Shown here: positions 51,220-61,389 of the stretch, in pieces
Position numbering within the stretch: the first letter of the stretch is position 1
Layout of the letters: each line of letters opens with the position of its first letter
Assembly: GCF_025137375.1 (NCBI RefSeq)
Contig: NZ_CP073720.1
Span: forward strand, 4,240,501-4,304,500
Length of the DNA: 64,000 bases
From: Dactylosporangium fulvum
Lineage (GTDB): Bacteria > Actinomycetota > Actinomycetes > Mycobacteriales > Micromonosporaceae
Direction: 5' to 3'
Translations under genes and position numbers: made by a program
The notes under the pieces: generated by a model
The model's input: only the letters and a program-made list of their open reading frames with translations
Databases searched by the model: none
What the model was told of the DNA's origin: nothing

Positions 51220-51970
51220 CACTGCTCGGGGTCCTGGCCGCCGACGAAGCCGAGGTACTCGCTCGCGGGTGCCACACCGGCGAGGCGGCGCAGCTCCGGC
51301 CCGATTGGGGGCGGCCGGCTCGACGGGCTCGGCGGCGTCTGGGTCGCCTGCTTCTGGTTCGATCGGCGGGGGCCGGTGCGTGCTGGCGCCGGCCCGGGTC
51401 CGGGCGGCCACTCGAGCGTCGGGCCGGTCGACCGGTCCGCGCTGGGCCCGGGTGAGCAGGTCATCGAGCACCCGGGCGATGTCGGTTTCGTTAGTGTCGT
51501 CGCGGCCCGCAGCAGCGGCGAGGCGGCGGGCATGACGCCAGGTGAAGTCGGCGAACGGCGCGGTGACCATCGGCAGGTGGGTCCACGCGGCGGTGATCCA
51601 GCCGTCCGGAGTGCGGATGAACACGCGGGACAGGTCGTAGGGATCGTGGTGGACCGGCCAGAGGCCGCGGCGGGCGGTGATGCCGGAGCGTTCACCGCGG
51701 TGGGGTCCGAGCGCCGGATCGTCGTAGGTGCGGTAGTCGATCTGGACGCCGCCGTCGCGGATGGCCCGCCAGGCCACCGGCAGCAGTTCGAGATAGTCCC
51801 GACCGGACAGCGCGAGCGGGAGGTATCCGGCGGCGGCGACCAACGCCGCGTACTTCTCGTTCGGCGACAACATGTGCCGGGGCCGCAGCGGATCACGCAG
51901 GGTATCGGAGGTCAGGTCGCCGTGGCTTCGGTCGCGGATGGGGGGCACCGAATGGTCGTCAGCTCGGGAA
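51220..51970 (-). pseudogene. Mu-type (IS481/Tn552-like) transposase C-terminal fragment
   Basis: On the minus strand the frame reads LRDPLRPRHMLSPNEKYAAL, LPVAWRAIRDGGVQIDYRTY, DDPALGPHRG, then RRGLWPVHHDPYDLSRVFIR and DGWITAAWTHLPM. This matches the Mu-transposase C-terminal beta-barrel region of large DDE transposases. The catalytic core that should precede it is missing at about 51970. Downstream the matching C-terminal tail continues in a second frame (EYLGFVGGQDPEQWLLRSAG), implying a frameshift. Confidence 0.72.
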
Positions 51971-52127
51971 CATGATCGTGCTGTGCTCATGATCCGTGGT
52001 CGCGAGAACTGACCGTAAGCATGTCATCGGTCGACGCTGTGACGCGTCGTCCTGGATCTCGGTCGGCGGACTTGCATCGGTCCGTTGAACGCACGTCTGT
52101 CGGATGTGGCTGGACTACGCTTTCGCC

Positions 52128-52994
52128 ATGACCACCGCCATGATCGAGTTGAATGACGGTGCACGGTTACGCACGTGGACCGCGGGCGAGGTAACCCCGC
52201 AAAGATTTCCCGTGGTAATGCTCCACGGCGGGCCGGGTGTTCCCGACTATCTCTCACCGGTCGCCGACGTTATCGAGAACCTGTGCGTGGTTCATCGTTA
52301 TGACCAGCGAGGCACCGGCGGATCGGCTTGGAAGGGCGAGCACACGCTCGCCCGCCATGTTCACGACCTGGCGTTGTTGCTCGACGCGTGGGGCCACGAC
52401 AGGGTCGTCCTGGTGGGGCATTCGTTCGGAACGAACCTGGCCAGCTACTTCTTGTTGGCCCATCCCGAGCGCGTGGCCGGGTTGATCCAGCTCGCTGGGC
52501 CGTTCCTGGATCCGTGGCGGGAAGCGGACCGAGCAGCCCAGCTGGAGCGACGCACCGCCGAGCAGCAGAACAGGCTCGACGAACTCGAGGCGATCGAATG
52601 GCGCACCGACGCTGAGGAGATCGAGTTCTTGACGCTGTCATGGTTTACCGATCACGCCGACCGGGCCCGGGCGTGGGGGTGGGCGGCCGCGTCGGCCCGC
52701 GCCCTGCGGCCCATCAACTATGTGATGAACACCCAGCTCAACGCCGCGAAGAGAGCCGACCCGCTCGAATCACACGTGGACGAACTTCGCGAACTCCTGC
52801 CGACCGATGCGGTGATCATCGGTGGAGGCGGCGACAGCCGTCCGGCTGAGGCCCTGCGGCGTCTGGGAAAGAGCCTCGATTGCGAAGTCGTGATCATCGC
52901 CAACGCGGGCCACTGGCCGTGGCTTGAGGCGCCGGAGCAGTTCGGCGTTTCGTTCGGCGCTGCAGTGGACAGGCAGACCCGCATAGCCAGCTGA
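52128..52994 (+). CDS. alpha/beta hydrolase, proline-iminopeptidase-like
   Basis: This 288-residue protein starts MTTAMIELNDGARLRTWTAG. It has the oxyanion motif HGGPG, RYDQRGTGGS, the nucleophile elbow GHSFG, and the late histidine in NAGHWPWLE; the acid residue is probably in GGGGDSRP. This combination is typical of proline iminopeptidases and related hydrolases. ATG 52128 has a TACGCT -10 six bases upstream (52116-52121), supporting a leaderless start. Flanked on both sides by transposase remnants. Confidence 0.87.
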   Translation: MTTAMIELNDGARLRTWTAGEVTPQRFPVVMLHGGPGVPDYLSPVADVIENLCVVHRYDQRGTGGSAWKGEHTLARHVHDLALLLDAWGHDRVVLVGHSFGTNLASYFLLAHPERVAGLIQLAGPFLDPWREADRAAQLERRTAEQQNRLDELEAIEWRTDAEEIEFLTLSWFTDHADRARAWGWAAASARALRPINYVMNTQLNAAKRADPLESHVDELRELLPTDAVIIGGGGDSRPAEALRRLGKSLDCEVVIIANAGHWPWLEAPEQFGVSFGAAVDRQTRIAS

Positions 52995-53107
52995 GGACCG
53001 CTGGGTTCTCGGCCGAGAACAGCGCCGGCCGGCGTGGTGTCGAAACTCGCGACCACGGACTTCACCCAACCGAGGCCGCGGTCCTCACCGACGGCCAAGC
53101 GGTGTCT

Positions 53108-53640
53108 TCACTGACGATCAGAGCCAGTCGCCGGATTGTGCTGGGCGATACGGGCTTCAAGGTCGGCGGCGCGCCGGTCCTGGAAGCGGAGGTTGGAGCG
53201 GGCGGCCTTGAGCCGTTCGTCGAGGGTGCGGTTGTCGGCGGTGAGCTGGCGGACGCGTTGCTTGAGGGTGGTGTTCTCGGTGGTGACCCGCTGGATGGCT
53301 TCTTCGGTCCATTCGGCTTGTAGGTCGCGGATTTGGCCGAGGAGTTCACCGATGCGGCGGCGCTGGGACTGGATCTCCGCGTGGGCGGCCTTGAGAGCGT
53401 CCTCGGCGTTGAGCGCGCGTTCACGCCAGGTGGCTTGGTGTTCCTCGTCCTGGCTGGCGAGCATGCTGGCGCGGCTCTGGCCCGTCTGCGTCATCGCGGC
53501 GGCGACCGCGTTGCGGGCCTCGGGGTTGTCGTAGAGGAAGGTGCGGGAGACGTCCGCGCGGCGGGCCACCGCGGCGACGCTGATGCGGGCCTTCTCCGTC
53601 GCAGCCGCTGCAGTGCCTCGTGGACGCGTTGGACGGCAAC
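53108..53640 (-). pseudogene. DUF6262 transposon-associated protein, frameshifted
   Basis: The main frame encodes ARRADVSRTFLYDNPEARNA followed by a long coiled coil (QRRRIGELLGQIRDLQAEWT and LKQRVRQLTADNRTLDERLK). This is the DUF6262 pattern found as third gene of Tn554-like integrase trios. The expected N-terminus VHEALQRLRR lies just upstream in another frame, and the connecting EKARISVAAVARRADVS is in the main frame. A frameshift near 53598 has therefore broken the gene. No integrase partners remain. Confidence 0.7.
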
Positions 53641-53667
53641 CTCAGTCCCGCGGGACCGTCATGAACG

Positions 53668-54075
53668 TTAGGGTGCTTCGGGGTGTCCGGCGCGGGTGGC
53701 GTCGGTGCTGCGGGCGTCGTACGGTGGCGTTGTCGGCGCTGCCCGTTCCCCCGTGCTGGCAGCCGGGGTTGTCACGACATGCACGATGACGTTCGGCCGT
53801 TCCTCGTCACAGGTCTCCGTCTGATGATCCTTGTATCCGACCCATTCGACCTTGCCCGGCTTGTGACTGAACCGGGCCTGCGGATCGTGCGGCGACACGA
53901 CCTCCACCCCCGACCACGGCACCCGTGCAGGCTCCGGATCATCGTCGGGCGGCGTGCTGCTGGACCGCCGCCGCGTCGTGCCCTCCCGGCTCTTGCGAGC
54001 TCGGGACAGCTTCGCCTCCCGCCATCGCAGCTGCCCGGACTGGTCAAACCAGTACTGCTGCACCCAGACCTGCGC
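53668..54075 (-). pseudogene. IS1182-family transposase fragment
   Basis: The minus-strand frame reads QQYWFDQSGQLRWREAK, then VEVVSPHDPQARFSHKPGKV and EWVGYKDHQTETCDEERPNV followed by IVHVVTT. This is the characteristic central block of IS1182 transposases (SP-D--ARYS-K----W-GYK-H-TETCD). N- and C-terminal thirds are missing. Confidence 0.78.
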
Positions 54076-54283
54076 AAGACCAATTTGGTTGATTGTCTGT
54101 TTCTGCCATTGAAGTGGATTCGGGCATTACGCACAGTCATGCTGCGGGGTCATCGACGGTTCAGGCTGCTAGTGGGCCAAAGCAAGTATCGATCTTGAGA
54201 CCGTCCAGGTGATTGACCGGCCAGTCGAGCGCTCCGTACTTTCAGCGCTTTACAGAGATCAACTGCCGGAGGCTGGTCAGGTC
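54076..54283. other. upstream region of the RHS gene
   Basis: This ~200-base, AT-richer stretch (AATTTGGTTGATTGTC around 54080; GCAAGTATCGATCTTGAG around 54182) lies between the IS1182 remnant and the RHS start. It may carry its promoter. A ribosome-site candidate GGAGG lies about a dozen bases before ATG 54284. Confidence 0.35.
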
Positions 54284-57200
54284 ATGGACAACAGGTTCTG
54301 GCGACGACAAGGCGGGTTCATCGCCTTATCGCATACGTCGCGTCGAGGGTGGGGCCGCGCACTGACCAACGCCGTGGCGTTGGTACTGACAGTGACGCTC
54401 GTTGAGGTGGTTGCTCCGCCGGCACCGGTGCGGGCGGCACCGCCGGCGAAGGCGGAGTGTCCCGCCGAGCGTCCGGACCGTGTCGCCGCGGTGATGGCTG
54501 CGCGGTGGTGTGATGGGAAGGTTGAGGTTTCCGGCGAGCGGTCGGAGACGTTGCAGTTGTGGGCGAACCCGGATGGTTCGCTGACTGCAGAGCAGCACTC
54601 GGGGCCGGTCCGGATGCGGGACGGCAAGGGCGGCTGGAAACCGGTCGACGCGGCGTTGCAAACCGACGCCGACGGTTCGGTGTCGGCGAAAGCGCACCCG
54701 CGAGGCCTGAAGCTCGCCGGTGCGACCGGTGACGGCGAGCACGACCTGGTCAAGCTCGGGACCGGTGACGACGCGATCAGCCTGTCGTGGCTGGGCCGGT
54801 TGCCGAAGCCGGTCGTCGACGGGACCCGCGCCACCTACCCGAATGTGCTCGACGGTGTGGATCTGGTCATCGAGGCGACCCGCACCGGGTATGAGCAGTT
54901 CTTCGTGGTCAAGACCCGTGAGGCGTTGTCCCGGGCCGGGAAGCTGAACCTGCGGCTGAAGGCCCCCAAGCTGACCGTGTCGCCGGACGGCGCCGGTGGT
55001 CTGCTGTTCAAGGACGCGGCAGGCAAGGACGCGGGTCGCATCCCCCAGCCGTCGATGTGGGACGCCGCCATCGGTGAGCAGTCACTGGATCACCTGCGGG
55101 TTGCCGCGGTTGGGCTGTCGGCCACCCAGGTCGGGGCGAACATCACCCTTGAACTGACCCCGGACCCGCAGTTCCTGGCCTCACCGGACCTGACGTTCCC
55201 GGTCACGATCGACCCGACGATCAGCCCGACGTTCGACACCTTCGTCCAGAGTGGATACATCACCGACCAGTCGGGGTTGACCGATCTGAAGCTCGGCTAT
55301 TCCGACGACGGCGGCTCGTGGACGGCTCGGTCGTTCCTGCGGTGGGACACCTCGTTCCTGGCTGGCGCCCAGGTCAACTCCGCAGCCGTGTACCTGTGGA
55401 ACTACCACTCGTGGTCCTGCACGGCGGCGTCCTGGGACGTCTACGACACCGGTGCGGTGTCCACCGCGACCCGGTGGACGAGCCAGCCGAGCTGGGGCGC
55501 CATCCGCGGGACGTCGACGCAGACCAAGGGTTTCAACGCCTCCTGCAACGACGGCTGGGTCTCCGCGCCGGCCACTAGCTTCTTCCAGCTCGGGTCGACG
55601 AATTCCACCCTGACGATGGGGTTGCGGGCCACCAACGAGAGCAACCACAACGGCTGGAAGCGATTCCATTCCTCCGAGGGCGCCAACCCGCCGTATGCGG
55701 TGGTCACGTTCAACGGCACCCCGCAGGTCGGCAACCGCTCCACCGACCCGTCGACCGAGTGCATCACCGGCGCGAACCGGCCGTACATCAACAAGACCCA
55801 GCCGAAGCTGCAGGCGCAGATCACCGACCCGGAGGGTTCCCCGGTCTGGGCGCAGCTGGAATGGTCCACCACCGGCGGGACGCTGGTCGGGTCCACCACC
55901 ATCGGCTCGCAGGCATCGGGTTCGAACTTCGAGCACACGATCCCGTCCGGGCAGCTCACCAACGGCAGCAGCTACATGTGGCGGATCCGCGGCACCGACA
56001 CCGGCACCGCCGCCGGCGCGGGCCCGTGGACACCGTGGTGCGAGTTCACCGTGGACACCACCGAACCCACCGCCCAGCCGGGGGTGTCCTCCACGACGTT
56101 CCCGGAGAACACCTGGACCGGTCAGCTGACCGGCTACACCGTCAGCACCGTCAACACCGCCTACGTCGGCGGTTCGACCGTCCTCGCGCTGACCGGTGAC
56201 GACGCCGTGCAGCAGCTGACGCTGCCGTTCCCGATCACTTTCTACGGCCAGTCGTACAGCACCGCCTGGATCGACACCAACGGCATGGTGTCCTTCGTCA
56301 ACCCCAACGGCTCCCACCCCGACGACATCGTCCCGCTGCCGAACAGCGCGGAGCCTAACGCGGCCGTGTACGTCTTCGCCCAGGACCTCGTCGTCGACGC
56401 CAGCGCCAGCGTGCGGACCGCGGTCCTCGGTACCGCACCGAACCGGCAGTTCCTCATCGAGTGGAAGAACCCCTACCAGTACGGGTTCGCCTCACGCCGG
56501 CAGGACGCCGCGGTGCTGCTCAGCGAGACCGGCAGCACGGTCACCCTCAACTACACCAACATCGACAACGCCTACGAGCAGGGCTCCGGCGCACTCACCG
56601 GGGTCGAGAACGCCGACGGCACCATCGCCACCCAGTACTCGTACCACACGTCGAGCCTGAACAACGGCGTCGCGGTCGTCTTCACCTACAACGCCGGCAC
56701 CGCACCGGTGTCCGCCGGGACCGCGGCCAATTTCACCTTTACCCCGTCCGGAGTTACCGACGTCGCCTCCTACCAGTACGGCGTCGACACCAACCCACCC
56801 TCGACCGTGGTCAACGCGGCGGCCCTCGGCGGCAACGCCACTGTCTCAATCACCCCCGACAGCGACGGTCCGCACACCCTCTACGTCCGCTCCCAGGACC
56901 GTGCCGGGAACCAGTCGCCGATCAAGGCATACCAGTTCAACGTCGGCCACGGCGGCGTGACCAGCCCCAAGAACGGCGACATCAGCGCCGGCAAGGTCGC
57001 ACTGACCGTCGCCGCCAGCCCGGCCGTCGCCGGCGTCACCTACCAGTGGCGACGCGCTGACACCGACGCATGGCAGACCATCCCGCTCGCCGACGTCTCG
57101 GTCGCCGCCGGCGGCGGCGCTGTCACCTGGCCGGAACAGCGCACCAGCGGCCAGTTCGCCAAACTCAACTGGAACCTCGACACCACCCTCAACAACGCCG

Positions 57201-60200
57201 AGGCCGGACCGGACCCGCTCGACGGACCGCTCCAGGTCCGGGCCCTGTTCACCGGCGGCGCCTCGGTCCCGGTCAAGATCACCTTCGACCGGAATCAAGC
57301 GCTGGTCATGTCGCAGCAGGTGGGGCCCGGCTCGGTCAATCTGCTGACCGGCAACTTCGGGCTCAGCGGCGTGGACGTGACGATGTCGTCCTACGGCTCT
57401 GACCTGACCGTCACTCGCAGCTTCAACACCCGCCAGGCCGCGGTCACGGACAAGGCCAACATGTTCGGGCCCGGCTGGGTGTCCGGCGTCGTTGTCGGCG
57501 CGGCGGAGGCACCGTACACGGATCTCACCGTTACCGGCTCGCTGGTGCAGGTCGGCCTGCCGGACGGCAGCTCGCTGGGCTTCACCGAAACCACTGCCGC
57601 CGGTTCCGGTAAGAACTACGAGGCGCAGAACGGGTTCCAGCAGCTGCGGCTGTCCTATGCCACCGCGAGCAACACGTTCACGTTGGCCGACATCGATGGC
57701 AACACCGTCGTGTTCACCCAGGTCGCCGGGGCGACGGCAGGCACCTACAACCCGACTGCGGTCACCACACCCGGGGCAAACCAGACGACGTCGATCAGCT
57801 GGCAGAAGGTGACGGTCAGCGGCACCGATCTGGTCCGGCCGACCCGGATGCTGGCGCCGCTGCCCAGCGGCGTGTCGTGTGCAACGCTGGTGAAGGGCTG
57901 CCGGGCGCTGGACTTCAGCTACGCAAGCACGACGACGGCCACCGGCACCGGCGCCACACAATGGGGCAACTACGTGGGCCGGCTGACACAGGTGTCGTTC
58001 ACCGCATGGGACCCGGACGCCGCCCCAGCGGCGATGCGCACCGTCGTCGTCGCGCGGTACAGCTACGACAGCAACGGCCGGCTGCGCGCGGTGTGGGACC
58101 CGCGTCTGGACTGGACCGACACCACCACCATGCCACCGACCACCCGAAACCTGGCCACCACCTATGACTACGACACGAACGGCATCGTCTCGGCGCTGAC
58201 GCCGCCGGCCCAGCAGCCGTGGCAGTTCACCTACACCACAATTCCGGGCGACGCCGGGAACGGCAGGCTGGCGCAGGTGAGCCGGTCTGCGCTCACCGCC
58301 GGCACCGCCCGCCAGACTGTCGTGTACAGAGTTCCCGTGTCCGGCAGCGGCGCGCCCTACAACCTGTCCGCGGCTCAGACGGCCCGCTGGGGACAGGCCG
58401 AGCAGCCCGTCGACGCGACCGCGATCTTCGATCCGGGCCAGGTTCCTGCCGCCGACCAGAGCAGCGGCAGCCTGCCCGCCTCCTACGACCGAGCCGCGAT
58501 CACCTACATGGATCCCAACGGCCGGCCGGTCAATACCCTCGAGCCGGGCGGCTACACCAACACCATCTGGTACGACAGCTTCGGCAACACCGTGCGTCAT
58601 CTCACCGCGGGCAACCGGGCACGGGCGCTCGACAAGTCACCGAGCGACTCGGCGGCGGAGGAAGCGGCGCTCGCCGCGTCACTGTCGAACCTGAACGTCT
58701 ACGCTGCCGACGGTCGCCTGCTGCTGGAGGTGTGGGGACCGGAGCACGAAGTGACGCTTCCGAGCGGCTCGACCGTGCGGGGCCGCTCCCGCACCAGGTA
58801 CACGTACGATCAGGGCGCACCCTCAACCGGTGCCCCGTTCGACCTGATCACCACCGAGACGACGTCGTTGTGTTACGGCTCGGCGAGTTGTGCGCCGGTC
58901 GATGCACGCACGAGGACCGTCGGATATGACTGGACGCTGCGCGAACCGACCGTTTCGACGGTCGACCCGTCGGGCCTGGCGTTGAGCACCAGGACCGGAT
59001 ACGACGCCACCACCGGGCAGGTCACTACCGTGACCCAACCTGCGGGCGGTGCGACGACCAACACCCCGGCCACCCGGGCCACCGTGTACTACCGCGCCGG
59101 GACAGGCTCCGGCCATACCGAATGCGACAGCCGCGCCGAATGGGCCAATCTGCCGTGCCGGGTCCAGCCCGGCGGCCAGGCAGCCAGCGGCCCCGAACTG
59201 CCGGTTACCGTCACCACCTACGACATCTACCAGCATCCGCGCGTGATCATCGAAAAGACCAGCGCCGGCACGAGGCGGACCACGACCATCACCTACGACG
59301 GTGCGGGCCGCAACGTGACGGTCGCGGTCACCGGCGCCGCCGGCACGGGGCAAGCGGTGCCGACCACCCGCTCCGTCTACGACAACGCCACCGGTCAGGC
59401 AATCCGCACCGAGTCGCTGGACGCATCCAACAACGTCACCGCGCAGATCAGCCGCGTCTACGACACCCTCGGGCGGATCACGTCCTACACCGACGCCGAC
59501 GGCACCCAGTCGACCACCGGCTACGACCTGTTCTCCCGCATCGCCGCGGGTTCCGACGGCCAAGCCAGCCGCTCCTACACCTACGATGGCGGTAGCGAAC
59601 GGCGCGGCCTGCCGACCCAGATCGCCGATGGCCAAGCCGGCACCATGACCGCCACCTACGACGCCGACGGTCGACTCATCACCGAAACGTGGCCCAACGG
59701 CGTCGCGGTGAGCACCAGCTACAGCGAGGACGGTCAACCAGTCACGATCACATACAACCAACCAGGCTGCGGACTGAGCAACTGCACCCTCTACACCGAA
59801 ACCGTCCGCGCCTCCGTCCACGGCCAGGCCCGCGACCGCAGCTCCTCACTGTCGACCCAGCGCTACACCTACGACAACGCCGGCCGGATCACCACCGTCA
59901 ACGACACTGTCGACGGCGCCTGCACCACCCGTATCCAGGGCTACAACACGGCGTCCGACCGGGCCAGCCTCACCACCTACGGACCGGCCGTTGGCGGGGG
60001 TTGCCAGGCAACCACATCGCCCACCACGACCACGTGGACCTACGACACCGCCAGCCGGGTCAACACCACCGGCTACGCCTACGACACCCTGGGCCGCACC
60101 ACCACCGTCCCAGGCGCCGACACTACCAACCTGGGCGCCGGGAACACCACCATGACGTATCACGTCAACGACATGGTCCGCACTCAGACCCAGGACACCA

Positions 60201-61096
60201 GGACCACTACCTACACCCTCGACGTGCTGGCGAACCGGTTCCGCACCTGGACCGAAAGCGACGGCGTCAGCACCCTCACCAGGACCAGCCACTACGGCGC
60301 CGACAACGACAGCTCCACCTGGATGATCACCAACGGCGGCGAGGTGCTCCGTCCCATCCGTACCTTCGGCGGCGTCGCCGCCATCTACAGCAGTACGACC
60401 GGCGTCAGCTGGCAGATCACCAACCTTCACGGCGACCTCGTCGCCGGCATCGCATCCACCGGATTCGGCCTGGCCTACGCAGACGACTTCACCGAACTCG
60501 GCCAGCCACATAAAGCCACTAGCGGGCAGCGCGGCTACGGCTGGCACGGAGCCGCTCAGCGTTGGTCGGACACGCCCGGCGGAATGATCCTGATGGGCGC
60601 CCGCGTCTACTCGCCGGCAACCGGCCGCTTCCTCAGCACCGACAGCGTCTACGGCGGCAACGCGAACCCGTACGACTACTGCTCAGGCGACGCGGTAAAC
60701 TGCTCCGACCTCAATGGTGCGGCATCCTGCCGCCCCTTGTGGAAATGCTCCGTCAAAACCGCGGCCAAATATGCGATCTTCACGGCAGTAACGGCTCTTG
60801 TAATTGCATTGACAACCCTCTGTGCGGCCGCAACGTCGGGCATCTGTGCTGGGTACGGCGGCTTCGTCCTCAGTGCGGCGCTCGGCGGAGCCTACAACGT
60901 TTTCAACTGTTGGCTCTTCTCGAGTTGTCGCAGCTTCAGGGACTACGTCGAAACGTTTGTTCAAGGGTTCATTGTCGGCCTTCTCGGCGGGGTGATCGGA
61001 AGGTGGCTCGGGAAGTATGTGCCGATCAACCAGTTCTATCTTCGGGTTAAGGTCAAGATCGCTACCGCTTTCCTGGTACTTTCGAGGTGGTTCTAA
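54284..61096 (+). CDS. secreted WapA-like RHS/YD-repeat protein with hydrophobic C-terminal toxin tip
   Basis: This is a 2,270-residue protein. N-terminal export signal (residues ~20-50, TNAVALVLTVTLVEVVAPPA). A DNRLRE-type domain at ~314-480 (FVQSGYITDQSG...SFLRWDTSFLAGAQVNSA) is followed by fibronectin/NIDO-like segments, then YD/RHS repeats from ~1030 to ~2110. The RHS core ends with GMILMGARVYSPATGRFLST, then NPYDYCSGDAVNCSDLNG. The last ~125 residues (from ~2146) are unrelated: cysteine-rich, with three hydrophobic segments (~2164-2183, 2188-2206, 2224-2242) and a basic end, encoded by clearly lower-GC DNA. This is the layout of a contact-dependent polymorphic toxin. The tip family is unknown to me; membrane disruption is inference. 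Confidence 0.9.
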   Translation: MDNRFWRRQGGFIALSHTSRRGWGRALTNAVALVLTVTLVEVVAPPAPVRAAPPAKAECPAERPDRVAAVMAARWCDGKVEVSGERSETLQLWANPDGSLTAEQHSGPVRMRDGKGGWKPVDAALQTDADGSVSAKAHPRGLKLAGATGDGEHDLVKLGTGDDAISLSWLGRLPKPVVDGTRATYPNVLDGVDLVIEATRTGYEQFFVVKTREALSRAGKLNLRLKAPKLTVSPDGAGGLLFKDAAGKDAGRIPQPSMWDAAIGEQSLDHLRVAAVGLSATQVGANITLELTPDPQFLASPDLTFPVTIDPTISPTFDTFVQSGYITDQSGLTDLKLGYSDDGGSWTARSFLRWDTSFLAGAQVNSAAVYLWNYHSWSCTAASWDVYDTGAVSTATRWTSQPSWGAIRGTSTQTKGFNASCNDGWVSAPATSFFQLGSTNSTLTMGLRATNESNHNGWKRFHSSEGANPPYAVVTFNGTPQVGNRSTDPSTECITGANRPYINKTQPKLQAQITDPEGSPVWAQLEWSTTGGTLVGSTTIGSQASGSNFEHTIPSGQLTNGSSYMWRIRGTDTGTAAGAGPWTPWCEFTVDTTEPTAQPGVSSTTFPENTWTGQLTGYTVSTVNTAYVGGSTVLALTGDDAVQQLTLPFPITFYGQSYSTAWIDTNGMVSFVNPNGSHPDDIVPLPNSAEPNAAVYVFAQDLVVDASASVRTAVLGTAPNRQFLIEWKNPYQYGFASRRQDAAVLLSETGSTVTLNYTNIDNAYEQGSGALTGVENADGTIATQYSYHTSSLNNGVAVVFTYNAGTAPVSAGTAANFTFTPSGVTDVASYQYGVDTNPPSTVVNAAALGGNATVSITPDSDGPHTLYVRSQDRAGNQSPIKAYQFNVGHGGVTSPKNGDISAGKVALTVAASPAVAGVTYQWRRADTDAWQTIPLADVSVAAGGGAVTWPEQRTSGQFAKLNWNLDTTLNNAEAGPDPLDGPLQVRALFTGGASVPVKITFDRNQALVMSQQVGPGSVNLLTGNFGLSGVDVTMSSYGSDLTVTRSFNTRQAAVTDKANMFGPGWVSGVVVGAAEAPYTDLTVTGSLVQVGLPDGSSLGFTETTAAGSGKNYEAQNGFQQLRLSYATASNTFTLADIDGNTVVFTQVAGATAGTYNPTAVTTPGANQTTSISWQKVTVSGTDLVRPTRMLAPLPSGVSCATLVKGCRALDFSYASTTTATGTGATQWGNYVGRLTQVSFTAWDPDAAPAAMRTVVVARYSYDSNGRLRAVWDPRLDWTDTTTMPPTTRNLATTYDYDTNGIVSALTPPAQQPWQFTYTTIPGDAGNGRLAQVSRSALTAGTARQTVVYRVPVSGSGAPYNLSAAQTARWGQAEQPVDATAIFDPGQVPAADQSSGSLPASYDRAAITYMDPNGRPVNTLEPGGYTNTIWYDSFGNTVRHLTAGNRARALDKSPSDSAAEEAALAASLSNLNVYAADGRLLLEVWGPEHEVTLPSGSTVRGRSRTRYTYDQGAPSTGAPFDLITTETTSLCYGSASCAPVDARTRTVGYDWTLREPTVSTVDPSGLALSTRTGYDATTGQVTTVTQPAGGATTNTPATRATVYYRAGTGSGHTECDSRAEWANLPCRVQPGGQAASGPELPVTVTTYDIYQHPRVIIEKTSAGTRRTTTITYDGAGRNVTVAVTGAAGTGQAVPTTRSVYDNATGQAIRTESLDASNNVTAQISRVYDTLGRITSYTDADGTQSTTGYDLFSRIAAGSDGQASRSYTYDGGSERRGLPTQIADGQAGTMTATYDADGRLITETWPNGVAVSTSYSEDGQPVTITYNQPGCGLSNCTLYTETVRASVHGQARDRSSSLSTQRYTYDNAGRITTVNDTVDGACTTRIQGYNTASDRASLTTYGPAVGGGCQATTSPTTTTWTYDTASRVNTTGYAYDTLGRTTTVPGADTTNLGAGNTTMTYHVNDMVRTQTQDTRTTTYTLDVLANRFRTWTESDGVSTLTRTSHYGADNDSSTWMITNGGEVLRPIRTFGGVAAIYSSTTGVSWQITNLHGDLVAGIASTGFGLAYADDFTELGQPHKATSGQRGYGWHGAAQRWSDTPGGMILMGARVYSPATGRFLSTDSVYGGNANPYDYCSGDAVNCSDLNGAASCRPLWKCSVKTAAKYAIFTAVTALVIALTTLCAAATSGICAGYGGFVLSAALGGAYNVFNCWLFSSCRSFRDYVETFVQGFIVGLLGGVIGRWLGKYVPINQFYLRVKVKIATAFLVLSRWF

Positions 61097-61296
61097 TGAC
61101 TCTTTCTCAGCTTCTCCGGGGAATTCTGCGGAGGTGGCGCACAATACTCCCCGCTTTCCTTGCAAGCACTGCAATTTTGTTCGTTCAAAAAATGTTCTTT
61201 CCGCGCCTCGACCTCGTAACCCTTCTCGCTTTTATGGTGATCTGGCCCTACTGTATTCTTCGCCTTCTTGGCAAAGATTCGAATAACGGCCAGTAG
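61096..61296 (+). CDS. small membrane protein, candidate immunity protein for the RHS toxin
   Basis: This 66-residue protein begins MTLSQLLRGILRRWRTILPA, with two hydrophobic segments (FLASTAILFVQKMFF and LVTLLAFMVIWPYCILRLL) and a basic amphipathic N-terminus. Its ATG overlaps the RHS stop (TAATG), with GAGGTGG as ribosome site, so translation is coupled. GC is about 50%, far below the surroundings and matching the toxin tip. Immunity genes of RHS/WapA toxins occupy this position; a membrane immunity protein suits a membrane-active tip. Function is inferred from context only. Confidence 0.7.
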   Translation: MTLSQLLRGILRRWRTILPAFLASTAILFVQKMFFPRLDLVTLLAFMVIWPYCILRLLGKDSNNGQ

Positions 61297-61309
61297 TTTT
61301 CACCAGTGT

Positions 61310-61347
61310 CCCGTGGCGAGGTTGGCTGCAGCCAACCTCGCCACGGG
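61310..61347. terminator. perfect 38-bp palindrome after the RHS cassette
   Basis: CCCGTGGCGAGGTTGGCTG (61310-61328) is followed directly by its exact reverse complement (61329-61347). It can form a 19-pair stem and sits 13 bases after the immunity stop, at the edge of an IS1380 fragment. It is a terminator, an insertion-sequence end structure, or both. Confidence 0.7.
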
Positions 61348-61389
61348 CCATCGACCTTGCTTCGCGACGACGTGGAAGGTCGCCGCGAA

